The notes beneath the pieces are model-generated. The model did not search any database and was not told the origin of the DNA. It saw only the letters and a program-made list of their open reading frames with translations. A program made the translations under genes and the position numbers. Shown here piece after piece: positions 22,938 to 31,611 of a stretch of 64,000 nt of DNA (positions are counted from its first letter, which is position 1; the number at the start of each line of letters is the position of its first letter). The DNA is from Paenibacillus sp. PL91 (GTDB lineage Bacteria > Bacillota > Bacilli > Paenibacillales > Paenibacillaceae). Location: positions 1 to 64,000 of the forward strand of contig NZ_JABBYG020000013.1 of assembly GCF_012935325.2 (NCBI RefSeq), read 5' to 3'.

Positions 22938-23336
22938 TTGATAGACGAGCATATTATCGTTGCGGGATTTAATGAATTTGGCAAATCATTTATTAAGAGC
23001 GTAGTGTTTCATCAAATGAAGTTTATCGTACTGACAAATAGCAAGCAGGAGGAGAAGCAGCTCCGCAAGCAGGGGATCATAAATGTTCATTATATCCATA
23101 CCAATGATCGCCAAAGCTGGCACCCTCCGCTTTATCCGATTCGCAAGGTATTCATATTCGAAAGCAGCTTCGCGCTTAGCTGCCGCTACGTCCATTGCTG
23201 CAGGACTTGGACGACCAAGCCGATCTACGTGATCACGCAGCAGTGGAATCCGCGAGCCGTTTACAAAGGTCTCGGCGCAGACCATATCGTATACTCGCAA
23301 ACCGGCGAAGTCGGATTTCTTTTAAGCCATAAATAA
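22938..23336 (+). CDS. RCK-N/TrkA-N-like protein at the head of the kdp operon
   Basis: The 132-residue product resembles a lone RCK/TrkA-N Rossmann domain. It opens IDEHIIVAGFNEFGKSFIKS, with G-F-N-E-F-G in place of GxGxxG. The middle has the LRKQGIINVHYIHTND segment, equivalent to the strand that reports the binding of residues to a swapped nucleotide, and the end PRAVYKGLGADHIVYSQ fits the end of the RCK-N fold. There is no RCK-C domain, the usual c-di-AMP site in KtrA/KtrC. The start is TTG 22938 with ggagg at 22924-22928; the longer open frame to 22800 runs through riboswitch sequence and is rejected. It is 18 bp ahead of the next ORF, in the kdp transcript, and is probably a cytoplasmic accessory of the pump. 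Confidence 0.7.
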   Translation: MIDEHIIVAGFNEFGKSFIKSVVFHQMKFIVLTNSKQEEKQLRKQGIINVHYIHTNDRQSWHPPLYPIRKVFIFESSFALSCRYVHCCRTWTTKPIYVITQQWNPRAVYKGLGADHIVYSQTGEVGFLLSHK

Positions 23337-23354
23337 TGCAGGAGGGAATTCCAC

Positions 23355-23465
23355 ATGATGGATGTTTATATGATCGTCGCTTTGCTGGCCTGCTTCAGTT
23401 TATTTTACGGATTTTTGAATTGGTGCGGCAGCGTTATCGACCAAACGGGAGGCGAGCGCGAATGA
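23355..23465 (+). CDS. 36-residue membrane microprotein ahead of kdpF
   Basis: A strong ggaggg RBS precedes ATG 23355. The product has one hydrophobic helix (VYMIVALLACFSLFYGFLNW) followed by CGSVIDQTGGERE. Its stop codon overlaps the kdpF start (ATGA), which indicates coupled translation. Similar tiny ORFs occur beside kdpF in other genomes to my knowledge, but no function is established. It could be a second small stabilising peptide of the KdpABC complex. Confidence 0.75.
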   Translation: MMDVYMIVALLACFSLFYGFLNWCGSVIDQTGGERE

Positions 23466-23539
23466 TTATCGTGATGGTAATGGCCTTATTTATTTTCGTT
23501 TACCTTATTTATGCCTTAATTCATCCGGAAAAGTTTTAG
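23462..23539 (+). CDS. kdpF: Potassium-transporting ATPase small subunit KdpF
   Basis: The 25-residue single-helix peptide MIIVMVMALFIFVYLIYALI then HPEKF is a textbook KdpF, the small hydrophobic subunit that stabilises the KdpABC complex. The ending (Y.L.ALI.PEKF) is the family signature. The start overlaps the preceding microprotein stop and the stop lies 19 bp before the kdpA start. Confidence 0.92.
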   Translation: MIIVMVMALFIFVYLIYALIHPEKF

Positions 23540-23558
23540 TGGAGGAGGTTTGCCTACG

Positions 23559-25238
23559 ATGGATATTTTACAATTGCTGATCGTCATTGCGATATTGTTG
23601 CTGCTGGTTAAGCCTTTAGGCACTTATGTCTATCATGTCTTTTCAAATGAACATAATCGGTTAGACAAGGTGTTCGGGGGCTCTGAGCGGCTTATTTATA
23701 AAATGATTGGTTTGAAGCGGAGAGAGGGCATGAGCTGGAAAATATACGCCCTTAGCTTTATCGCAACCAATATCATATTGGTAGCTTTCAGTTATTTGAT
23801 TCTGCGTTTGCAAAACGCGCTTCCGTTTAATCCGAATGGGATGGGCAGCATGGAGCCGACGCTTACGTTTAATACGGTCATCAGCTTTATGACGAATACG
23901 AACCTGCAGCATTACAGCGGGGAAAGCGCCTTATCCTATTTCTCGCAAATGGCGGTCATTATGATGATGATGTTTACGTCAGCGGCAACGGGTTTCTCGG
24001 TTGCGATCGCATTCGTCCGCGGCATTACGAGCAAAGGGCAAACGATCGGCAATTTCTTCGAGGATTTCGTCAAAGCGCATACGCGGATCTTTCTTCCGAT
24101 TGCCTTCATTATTACGCTTGTGCTCGTTGCGCTTCAAGTGCCTCAGACACTTGATCCTACGCTGACAGTCAAAACGCTAGAGGGAGCGGTGCAGCAAATT
24201 GCGATCGGTCCTGTCGCTTCATTGGAGTCGATTAAGCATTTGGGGACGAACGGCGGCGGATTTTTTGGCGTCAACTCGGCGCATCCCTTTGAGAATCCGA
24301 ATCCGCTGACGAACGTCATTCAAATTTTATCGATGTGGGCGCTGTCGGCTGCACTGCCTTACACATTCGGATTATTCGCCAAAAACAAAAAGCAAGGCTG
24401 GGTTGTTTTCACAGCAATGATGTGTCTGTTCCTCGTGTTCCTGAGCCTCGCGTACACGTCGGAGAAAACAGGCAATCCAGCGATGAGCGCGCTTGGCATC
24501 GATGCTTCGCAAGGCAGCATGGAAGGCAAGGAAGTGCGGTTCGGCATCGCGCAGTCCGCATTGTTCACAACGGTGACAGCGGCAGCGACGACGGGTACCG
24601 TTAACAATATGCATGATACGCTTACGCCGCTGGGTGGCTTGGTGCCGCTTGGCGAAATGATGCTGAATGTCGTCTTTGGCGGCAAAGGCGTCGGTCTCAT
24701 CAACATGCTGATGTATGCAATACTTGCCGTGTTCATTTGCGGGCTGATGGTCGGACGAACGCCGGAATTTTTGGGACGCAAAATAGAGCCGCGAGAAATG
24801 AAGCTTATTGCGGTCGCTATTCTCACGCATCCTTTCATAATATTAGTGCCAACAGCAATCGCCTTTATGACGGATTTGGGCAAAGGAGCCATCACAAATC
24901 CGGGCTTTCATGGCATAAGCCAAGTGCTGTATGAATTTACATCCTCAGCAGCGAACAATGGCTCCGGGTTTGAGGGACTAGGCGACAACACGCCATTTTG
25001 GAACATTAGTACAGGGCTTGTCATGCTGATGGGCCGCTATATTTCGATGATCGCGATGCTCGCAGTTGCGGGTTCGCTCGTACGCAAGCAGCCTGTGCCG
25101 GAGACGATTGGTACGTTCCGCACGGATAATGGACTATTTACCGGATTATTAATCGGCACTGTGCTTTTAATCGGTGCGCTAACCTTTTTGCCGGTCATCG
25201 TGCTTGGGCCGGTCGCAGAATATTTGACACTCCGCTAA
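23559..25238 (+). CDS. kdpA: Potassium-transporting ATPase, potassium-binding subunit KdpA
   Basis: KdpA is the channel-like, K+-selective membrane subunit of the high-affinity Kdp pump, related to Trk/Ktr/HKT channels. At 559 residues it is of normal length. The selectivity-filter-type repeats are visible: SFMTNTNLQHYSGE near residue 110, IKHLGTNGGGFFGVNSAHPFENP near residue 230, TTGTVNNMHDTLTPLGG near residue 345 and SSAANNGSGFEGLGDNTPFWN near residue 465. The ATG at 23559 follows ggaggagg; the frame also opens at TTG 23550. The operon order is standard (kdpF-A-B-C), and the transcript is under tandem c-di-AMP riboswitches. Confidence 0.97.
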   Translation: MDILQLLIVIAILLLLVKPLGTYVYHVFSNEHNRLDKVFGGSERLIYKMIGLKRREGMSWKIYALSFIATNIILVAFSYLILRLQNALPFNPNGMGSMEPTLTFNTVISFMTNTNLQHYSGESALSYFSQMAVIMMMMFTSAATGFSVAIAFVRGITSKGQTIGNFFEDFVKAHTRIFLPIAFIITLVLVALQVPQTLDPTLTVKTLEGAVQQIAIGPVASLESIKHLGTNGGGFFGVNSAHPFENPNPLTNVIQILSMWALSAALPYTFGLFAKNKKQGWVVFTAMMCLFLVFLSLAYTSEKTGNPAMSALGIDASQGSMEGKEVRFGIAQSALFTTVTAAATTGTVNNMHDTLTPLGGLVPLGEMMLNVVFGGKGVGLINMLMYAILAVFICGLMVGRTPEFLGRKIEPREMKLIAVAILTHPFIILVPTAIAFMTDLGKGAITNPGFHGISQVLYEFTSSAANNGSGFEGLGDNTPFWNISTGLVMLMGRYISMIAMLAVAGSLVRKQPVPETIGTFRTDNGLFTGLLIGTVLLIGALTFLPVIVLGPVAEYLTLR

Positions 25239-25256
25239 CGGATGAGGTGAATGATA

Positions 25257-27290
25257 ATGAATAGTAATCAGAAGAAGAAGCTGCTGTCCGCAGATGCGGT
25301 AAAACGCGCTGTGCTTGATAGCTTTATCAAATTAAATCCAGCACTTATGATGAAAAACCCGGTTATGTTTGTCGTTGAGGCCGGTACGTTTATCGTGCTG
25401 CTTATGGCGTTGTTCCCCGCTTACTTTGATTCGCAGGAGCGAATCGGCTTTAATGTAACAGTATTTTTCATTTTGCTGTTCACGCTGCTGTTCGCCAATT
25501 TCGCTGAAGCAATTGCGGAGGGCAGGGGCAAGGCTCAAGCGAATTCACTTAAAAAATCCAAGCAGGAGATGAGCGCGAACAAGGTGATCGGCGACTCAGT
25601 AAAGGTCATATCCTCAACGGAGCTGCGCAAGGGTGATATCGTCATCGTCTCCCAAGGCGAGATGATTCCCGGCGACGGTGAAGTCATTGAAGGCTTGGCT
25701 TCGGTAGATGAATCCGCCATTACGGGGGAATCGGCTCCTGTTATTAAAGAAGCGGGTGGCGATTTCAGCTCTGTAACGGGTGGAACACGGGTAGTCAGCG
25801 ACCGGATTAAGGTACGGATGACGAGCGATCCCGGCGAGTCATTTATCGATCGGATGATCGCGCTAGTTGAAGGCGCTAAGCGGCAAAAGACGCCTAACGA
25901 AATCGCGCTAAATACGCTGCTGACTAGCTTGACGATCATCTTTTTAATCGTCGTCGTGACCTTGCAGCCAATCGCTAAATATTTGGATATTCAATTAGAA
26001 ATACCCGTATTAATCGCGCTGCTTGTATGTCTCATTCCGACGACGATTGGCGGTCTGTTATCGGCGATTGGGATTGCGGGTATGGACCGGGTTACCCAGT
26101 TCAACGTGCTGGCGATGTCAGGAAAAGCCGTTGAAGCCGCTGGCGATATTAATACGATGATTTTGGATAAGACAGGTACGATTACATTCGGGAACCGGAT
26201 GGCAAGCGAGCTTGTTCCCGTCGCAGGCAGCAATATTCAGACGCTTTCGGAATGGGCAGCGATCAGCTCGCTTAAGGATGAAACGCCTGAAGGCAGATCC
26301 GTCCTCGAATGGATGAAGAAACAGGGCATGAGCTATGACGCATCCCTTGGAGAAGGCGGTGAATTTGTAGAGTTTAAGGCGGAAACACGGATGAGCGGCA
26401 TCGATTTGACGGATGGCAGGCATGTCCGAAAAGGGTCAGTTGACGCCGTTCGCAAGTGGGTGTTGGCACAAGGGGGCAGCATTCCGTCCGATCTGGAGCA
26501 AATTTCGAATACGATCGCAACTTTAGGCGGAACGCCGCTCGCTGTAGCGGTTGACAGTCAAATATTTGGCGTTATTTATTTGAAGGACACCGTGAAGCCG
26601 GGGATGAAGGAAAGATTCGAGCAGCTCCGCGAGATGGGCATCAAAACGATTATGTGTACGGGCGACAATCCGCTAACGGCAGCTACAATTGCCCGAGAAG
26701 CGGGAGTTGATGATTTTATTGCCGAGAGCAAGCCGGAGGACAAAATTGCCGTCATTAAGCGCGAGCAAGCGGACGGCAAGATGGTTGCGATGACGGGCGA
26801 CGGCACGAACGATGCGCCTGCGCTGGCGCAAGCGGACGTTGGCCTAGCGATGAACAGCGGAACGATTGCCGCGAAGGAAGCAGCCAATATGGTGGATCTG
26901 GATTCCGACCCATCCAAAATCATCGAGGTTGTTGCCATCGGCAAGCAATTGCTAATGACGAGAGGCGCTCTTACAACCTTTAGTATCGCGAATGACGTTG
27001 CCAAATATTTTGCAATCATTCCTGCGATGTTTATGCTGGCGATTCCGGAGATGGGCGTGCTTAATATTATGAAGCTGGGCTCTCCGCTCTCTGCGATCCT
27101 ATCGGCGCTTATTTTTAACGCCATTATTATTCCGCTGCTTATCCCTCTTGCTATTAGAGGTGTAGCCTATAAACCGATGAGCGGTGCTAGACTGCTTAGC
27201 CGCAACGTATTCATTTATGGACTAGGCGGCGTCATCGTTCCCTTCATAGGGATTAAGCTTATCGATTTTGCTGTACATTTATGGATTTAA
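25257..27290 (+). CDS. kdpB: Potassium-transporting ATPase, ATP-binding subunit KdpB
   Basis: KdpB is the P-type ATPase subunit (type IA) that energises K+ uptake. About 677 residues are present with every P-type motif: the actuator TGES (SAITGESAPV), the phosphorylation site MILDKTGTITFG, the nucleotide-binding region KGSVDAVRKWV, the hinge MTGDGTNDAPALAQADVG, and the KdpB-specific membrane segment CLIPTTIGGLLSAIGIAGMDR. Two start codons (25251, 25257) follow gaggtga, and 25257 has usable spacing. It is 18 bp behind kdpA. The kdpC open frame begins just within its end, although the true kdpC start is 29 bp after the stop. Confidence 0.97.
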   Translation: MNSNQKKKLLSADAVKRAVLDSFIKLNPALMMKNPVMFVVEAGTFIVLLMALFPAYFDSQERIGFNVTVFFILLFTLLFANFAEAIAEGRGKAQANSLKKSKQEMSANKVIGDSVKVISSTELRKGDIVIVSQGEMIPGDGEVIEGLASVDESAITGESAPVIKEAGGDFSSVTGGTRVVSDRIKVRMTSDPGESFIDRMIALVEGAKRQKTPNEIALNTLLTSLTIIFLIVVVTLQPIAKYLDIQLEIPVLIALLVCLIPTTIGGLLSAIGIAGMDRVTQFNVLAMSGKAVEAAGDINTMILDKTGTITFGNRMASELVPVAGSNIQTLSEWAAISSLKDETPEGRSVLEWMKKQGMSYDASLGEGGEFVEFKAETRMSGIDLTDGRHVRKGSVDAVRKWVLAQGGSIPSDLEQISNTIATLGGTPLAVAVDSQIFGVIYLKDTVKPGMKERFEQLREMGIKTIMCTGDNPLTAATIAREAGVDDFIAESKPEDKIAVIKREQADGKMVAMTGDGTNDAPALAQADVGLAMNSGTIAAKEAANMVDLDSDPSKIIEVVAIGKQLLMTRGALTTFSIANDVAKYFAIIPAMFMLAIPEMGVLNIMKLGSPLSAILSALIFNAIIIPLLIPLAIRGVAYKPMSGARLLSRNVFIYGLGGVIVPFIGIKLIDFAVHLWI

Positions 27291-27319
27291 TAAGTCGAGA
27301 TGAAAGAAGGCATGAGACG

Positions 27320-27928
27320 ATGAACGAAAAAACAAAAAGTTATCCGCGCTTTCAGCTGTCCGCTCTTTTGATACCCTTACGAATTAGTGTATTGTTTATG
27401 ATCCTTTGCGGTATTATTTATCCGCTAGTCAGCACGGGGGCAGCTCAGCTGCTGTTCCCGAAGCAAGCAAACGGCAGCCTTATTGAGGACGGCTCCGGGC
27501 AAGTGGTAGGCTCTGAGCTGATCGGTCAAAATTTCACTGATCCAAAGTGGTTCCAAGGACGGGTATCGAGCATTGACCATAATGCGGCGAGCTCCGGCTC
27601 GAACAACTTTGGTCCATCCAATCCAGCTTTGCTGGAGAGAACGAAAGCCTCAATCGAGGCTTGGAAGGCGCAAAATCCCGATGTGCCGGTTAGTCAGCTG
27701 CCGATTGCGCTCGTTACAAACTCAGGCTCCGGGCTTGATCCGCACATCACGCCGCAATCCGCTGCTGTACAGATCGCCAGAATCAGCAAGCTAACAGGTG
27801 TGTCCATTTCCGAGCTTGAGCAGCTGGTCAAAGCGAATACGGATGGACGCGACTTAGGCGTGTTCGGTGATGAAAGGGTAAATGTGCTGAAGCTGAATTT
27901 AGCATTGTCTGCATTGCTGGGAGGATAG
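27320..27928 (+). CDS. kdpC: Potassium-transporting ATPase subunit KdpC
   Basis: KdpC is the single-span accessory subunit of the Kdp pump. It has one N-terminal membrane helix (ISVLFMILCGIIYPLVSTG) followed by the conserved outside domain. GQNFTDPKWFQGRVSS, NNFGPSNPALLERTK and GSGLDPHITPQSAAVQIARI are diagnostic, as is the ending GDERVNVLKLNLAL. It has 202 residues. ATG 27320 with gaaagaagg upstream is preferred to the overlapping ATG 27281. It is followed after 4 bp by the KdpD-sensor-like gene. Confidence 0.96.
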   Translation: MNEKTKSYPRFQLSALLIPLRISVLFMILCGIIYPLVSTGAAQLLFPKQANGSLIEDGSGQVVGSELIGQNFTDPKWFQGRVSSIDHNAASSGSNNFGPSNPALLERTKASIEAWKAQNPDVPVSQLPIALVTNSGSGLDPHITPQSAAVQIARISKLTGVSISELEQLVKANTDGRDLGVFGDERVNVLKLNLALSALLGG

Positions 27929-27932
27929 CCGT

Positions 27933-30269
27933 ATGGCTCCGCTAAAGAGGAAGACGCCTGAGGAGCTGCTGCTCTCCATAGCGAAGCTGCATCAGGGAAG
28001 ATTGAAAATATTAATAGGCGCAGTGAGCGGCTCAGGAAAAACGTACCATATGCTGCGTGAAGGATACCAGCTGAAGCAGGACGGGATCGACGTGGTTCTC
28101 TGCGCAGTGACTACTCTCCTGCACGCGGAAACGCTAGAGCAGGCAGAGTCGTTCGAGCGGGTGCCCAGCATCCGCTGGTCCAAGGATGGAGCCGAGCAGG
28201 AGGATTTGGATCTGGATGCGCTTCTAATGCGCAATGCCGAGGTCGTGCTTGTTGACGGGCTCGCTCACCGCAACCGCGAAGGCGCGCCGTTCAAGACGAG
28301 GCTGGAGGATGTGCTGCATCTTCTTAGCAAAGGAATAAGCGTCATTACGACGATCAACGTGTACGAGCTGGAGGGTGTCGATGAGATTGCGCTCAAATGG
28401 ACCGGCATTCGCACGCCATGTACCGTGCCTGCCCACACGCTTGAGCTGGCTGACGAGGTCAGGCTGATCGACGTCTCGCCCGAAACGATGCTTAGACGTT
28501 TTGAGGAGGGGGAGCTGGGCTTACAGCCTGATCCGGCCATTGCCCTGCGTGGAAATTTGGCTGTGCTGCGGGAGCTGGCGCTTCGCCTTGTGGCAGAGGG
28601 AGTAAACGAATCGCTGGAGAAGCATCGCGAGGAGCTGGGACTTACGGGTCCCTCAGGCGCATCTGAGCGCATTCTGGTTACGGCGCAGTATCATTGGAAC
28701 GGCTCTTTATATGTACGCAGAGGACAGCAAATTGCAAGAAGGCTCAACGGGGATATCCTTGTAGTCTCCTTTATCCATCCGCATAAGAAGTGGTCCAAGG
28801 AGGAGCGGGCTTTTAGAGCATCTATAAAGAAGCTGACAGCTCAGGTAGGCGGCAGCTTCGAGGAGCAGCCGCTGCATAGCAGGCGGCGCCTGCCGCTTGC
28901 TCTTGTCAGGTATGCGGAGAAGCATCAGGTTACGCGCATCGTAATGGGACATTCCAAGCAGAGCAGATGGCAGCAGCTCTGGCAGGGCTCGATTGTGGAC
29001 AGCATGCTGCGCAGGCTTAAGCAGATCGATTTGTTTCTAATGGCTGACCGCGCAGAGCATGAAGGCGAGCGGATATTGCCGGTCAAGCAAAGGAGCGATT
29101 CGCGGAAAGCATTATTCCATAGGTTCAGTCCGCAAGAGCGCGAGGAACAAATGGAATCGCTGCGCAGGGGACATTTTACCCTTTACATCGGGGCTGCGCC
29201 AGGCGTTGGGAAAACCTATCGCATGCTGGCTGAGGCGAACATTTTGCTGCGCAAAGGAGTGGATGTCGTCGTCGGCATCGTGGAGACGCATGGACGCGAG
29301 GAGACAGCCGTGCAGATTGCCGAGCTGCCGGTTATCGAGCGCCAAACGATTCATTACCGCGAGACAACGCTAGAGGAGATGGACGTAGAGGCGATCATTC
29401 GCAGAAATCCGGATGTCGTCTTAGTTGATGAGCTAGCCCATACGAATGTGCCGGGCAGCTTGCGAAAGAAGCGTTATGAGGATGTTATTCATTTGCTTGA
29501 GAAGGGCATATCCGTCGTATCGACGATGAATGTGCAGCATATTGAAAGCTTGAACGATGCGATTGAGCAGGTGACGGGCGTCAGGGTTAGAGAGACGGTG
29601 CCGGACGCAATTATTCGGCTGGCTGATCAGGTCGAGCTGATTGACGTAACGCCGCAGATGCTGCAGCAGCGCATGAGAGAGGGCAAAATCTATGCGAAGG
29701 AAAAAGTCGAGCAAGCGCTTGGCGCCTTTTTTACGACGGGCAATTTGATCGCGCTGCGTGAGCTTGCGCTGCGCGAGCTTGCTGATGATGTCGACGAGCG
29801 GCTTGAGGCTTGGGACCGCTATCAGACGCTGCGCGGCACATTGCGCAGAAGAGAGGTTATATTCGTTGGCGTCGATATTCATGCTGATGCGGAGCGGCTT
29901 ATCCGCCGCGGATTTCGCATCGCATATCGCTTGAAAGCGCAGTGGCATGTTCATTATGTGGAAGACGGAGCTCCTTGGACGAGCGAGGCCATAAACAAAC
30001 GCGATGCCTTAATGAAGCTGACAGAGCGGCTGGGCGGCGTGTTCGAAATGTCCAAGGCAGTGAGCAGGAAGCATATTGCTGGCACGCTGCTCACTGCTGC
30101 GAGCCGTGCGAAGGCGACGCAGCTTATCGTCGGTCAGTCAGGGCGCAGGGCATGGTATTCGATGCTTAGTGGGAATATCGTCCGAGAGCTGCTGCAAGCA
30201 GGACGCCATATGGATGTGCTTATCGTAGCGAATCGGATGGCGGATAAGGGGCATAAGAAGCACAGATAA
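27933..30269 (+). CDS. Doubled KdpD sensor-domain protein without histidine kinase
   Basis: The 778-residue protein contains two consecutive copies of the KdpD N-terminal module (KdpD P-loop domain plus UspA-like domain) and nothing else. Copy 1 (residues 1-370) has an altered P-loop GAVSGSGKT and VLVDGLAHRN. Copy 2 (about 410-778) has the canonical GAAPGVGKTYRML, VLVDELAHTN and STMNVQHIESLNDA. The four membrane helices and the histidine kinase of full KdpD are absent, and no KdpE gene follows. The SxS/FTAxY-type motif linked to c-di-AMP binding in S. aureus KdpD is not apparent in either Usp part. It is 4 bp behind kdpC, so it belongs to the operon. It may sense or regulate the pump directly instead of acting as a kinase; that is inference. 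Confidence 0.9.
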   Translation: MAPLKRKTPEELLLSIAKLHQGRLKILIGAVSGSGKTYHMLREGYQLKQDGIDVVLCAVTTLLHAETLEQAESFERVPSIRWSKDGAEQEDLDLDALLMRNAEVVLVDGLAHRNREGAPFKTRLEDVLHLLSKGISVITTINVYELEGVDEIALKWTGIRTPCTVPAHTLELADEVRLIDVSPETMLRRFEEGELGLQPDPAIALRGNLAVLRELALRLVAEGVNESLEKHREELGLTGPSGASERILVTAQYHWNGSLYVRRGQQIARRLNGDILVVSFIHPHKKWSKEERAFRASIKKLTAQVGGSFEEQPLHSRRRLPLALVRYAEKHQVTRIVMGHSKQSRWQQLWQGSIVDSMLRRLKQIDLFLMADRAEHEGERILPVKQRSDSRKALFHRFSPQEREEQMESLRRGHFTLYIGAAPGVGKTYRMLAEANILLRKGVDVVVGIVETHGREETAVQIAELPVIERQTIHYRETTLEEMDVEAIIRRNPDVVLVDELAHTNVPGSLRKKRYEDVIHLLEKGISVVSTMNVQHIESLNDAIEQVTGVRVRETVPDAIIRLADQVELIDVTPQMLQQRMREGKIYAKEKVEQALGAFFTTGNLIALRELALRELADDVDERLEAWDRYQTLRGTLRRREVIFVGVDIHADAERLIRRGFRIAYRLKAQWHVHYVEDGAPWTSEAINKRDALMKLTERLGGVFEMSKAVSRKHIAGTLLTAASRAKATQLIVGQSGRRAWYSMLSGNIVRELLQAGRHMDVLIVANRMADKGHKKHR

Positions 30270-30270
30270 A

Positions 30271-30322
30271 CAAAGGGAATATTCCGTAAGCAGCATTGGC
30301 AGCTTGCGGGATATTCCCTTTG
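30271..30322. terminator. Bidirectional terminator after the kdp operon
   Basis: The arms caaagggaatat (30271-30282) and atattccctttg (30311-30322) pair with an inner ccgtaag/cttgcgg stem. It separates the kdp operon from the convergent HxlR gene. Confidence 0.8.
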
Positions 30323-30337
30323 TTCGAGCGGAACCGA

Positions 30338-30661
30338 TCAGGCTTCTGTAATAGGTTCTATCCAGTCCTGTGACCACACTTGTATCTCGCGGATAATGGG
30401 CTCGAGTGCACGGCCCTTCTCCGTTAATGAATATTCTATGCGAACAGGAATTTCAGGATAGACTTGCCTGTCGACAATTCCTTCATTCTCTAAATCCTTG
30501 AATCGTTCCGAAAGCAGCCTTCCGCTGATCGGCAGAGCGGACTGTACGCCGCAGAAACGCTGCGGGCCTGACAAAAGCTGAAATATGATTAGGCCGGTCC
30601 AACGTTTGCTAATGATGTCCATTCCCTTCTGGAAACGGGGACAAAGGCTAGATTGCTCCAT
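30338..30661 (-). CDS. HxlR-family transcriptional regulator
   Basis: This 107-residue winged-helix protein contains the HxlR signature in the form ISKRWTGLIIFQLLSGPQRF, then LPISGRLLSERFKDLENEGIV and the wing YPEIPVRIEYSLTEKG. The N-terminal Cys (SSLCPRF) is in the position of the redox-sensing Cys of this family. The open frame includes a GTG at 30670, but ATG 30661 with an agaggtg RBS has better spacing. It is divergent from the dioxygenase gene at 30816 across about 155 AT-rich bases with repeated tagtta/taatta motifs, and it most likely controls that gene. Confidence 0.9.
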   Translation of the reverse strand: MEQSSLCPRFQKGMDIISKRWTGLIIFQLLSGPQRFCGVQSALPISGRLLSERFKDLENEGIVDRQVYPEIPVRIEYSLTEKGRALEPIIREIQVWSQDWIEPITEA

Positions 30662-30815
30662 GCGTATCACCTCTTTTTACTTCCATTAAGTATAACCTCA
30701 ATATCTTATTTATACAAGCACACCTGAATAATGTTAATTACTTGACTATCTTTAGTTATAAAATTATAATTAGTTACAAATAGTAAGTGCACATCTCAAG
30801 GAGGCACAACAAAAC

Positions 30816-31580
30816 ATGAATCCGTTATTTCTCGCACATGGATCACCGATGCTCGCTGTCGAGCAAAATGAATATAGTCAGTTTCTAAAACAAACCGGAG
30901 CAGGCCTTGCGCCGGATGCCATCGTTATTTTCACGGCTCATTGGGAGACCGAGGCGGTTACGATATCATCGAAGGATGACGAATACGAGACGATTTACGA
31001 CTTTTACGGCTTTCCGGATGAGCTGTACCAGGTTAAATATCCAGCTAAAGGCTCTACTAAGGTAGCTGCCCTTGTTGGCCAATTGCTTAGCGAAAGCGGC
31101 ATTCCCGTTGCATATGATACAGAGCGCGGACTAGATCATGGCTCGTGGACGATGCTGAAGCATATGTTTCCGAAGGCGGACATTCCAATCGTTCAAGTTT
31201 CCGTCAATCCCTATCGCTCCGCGGAGGAGCAATACCGAATTGGCGAAGCGCTGCGCAGCTTAAATGTCCAAAATATTTTGCTGATTGGCAGCGGTGTAAC
31301 CGTTCATAATTTGAGGGCGGTAAAATGGGGACAGAAGGAGCCCGAGAGCTGGGCTGTTGAATTTGACGAGTGGCTTATAGAAAAAATGAATAAGCATGAT
31401 ATAAATTCCCTATTCCAGTATGAACAGCTTGCCCCGCATGCTAAAATGGCAGTACCGCGCGCAGAGCATTTTGTTCCATTATATATAGCGCTTGGAAGCG
31501 GCAATGCGGAGGAAGCGCCAAAAGTCATTTATCGAAGCTATGAGTTCGGCACACTGAGCTACTTATCGATGCAGTTTTAA
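30816..31580 (+). CDS. Class III extradiol ring-cleavage dioxygenase (LigB/DODA-type)
   Basis: The 254-residue protein belongs to the LigB/4,5-DOPA-dioxygenase-like metalloenzymes, which cleave catechols with Fe(II) or bind Zn(II). Metal ligands are visible: LAHGSPM near residue 7, FTAHWETEAV near residue 40, GLDHGSWTML near residue 110, and HAKMAVPRAEHFVPLY near residue 210. Its substrate is unknown; catechols or quinone precursors are plausible given the divergent HxlR-type regulator, a family that often responds to quinones. ATG 30816 has an aaggagg RBS. The ribA-like gene follows 31 bp later and may be read from the same transcript. Confidence 0.88.
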   Translation: MNPLFLAHGSPMLAVEQNEYSQFLKQTGAGLAPDAIVIFTAHWETEAVTISSKDDEYETIYDFYGFPDELYQVKYPAKGSTKVAALVGQLLSESGIPVAYDTERGLDHGSWTMLKHMFPKADIPIVQVSVNPYRSAEEQYRIGEALRSLNVQNILLIGSGVTVHNLRAVKWGQKEPESWAVEFDEWLIEKMNKHDINSLFQYEQLAPHAKMAVPRAEHFVPLYIALGSGNAEEAPKVIYRSYEFGTLSYLSMQF

Positions 31581-31611
31581 TCGTATATACTTTATGAGAA
31601 GGTGAACAAAT

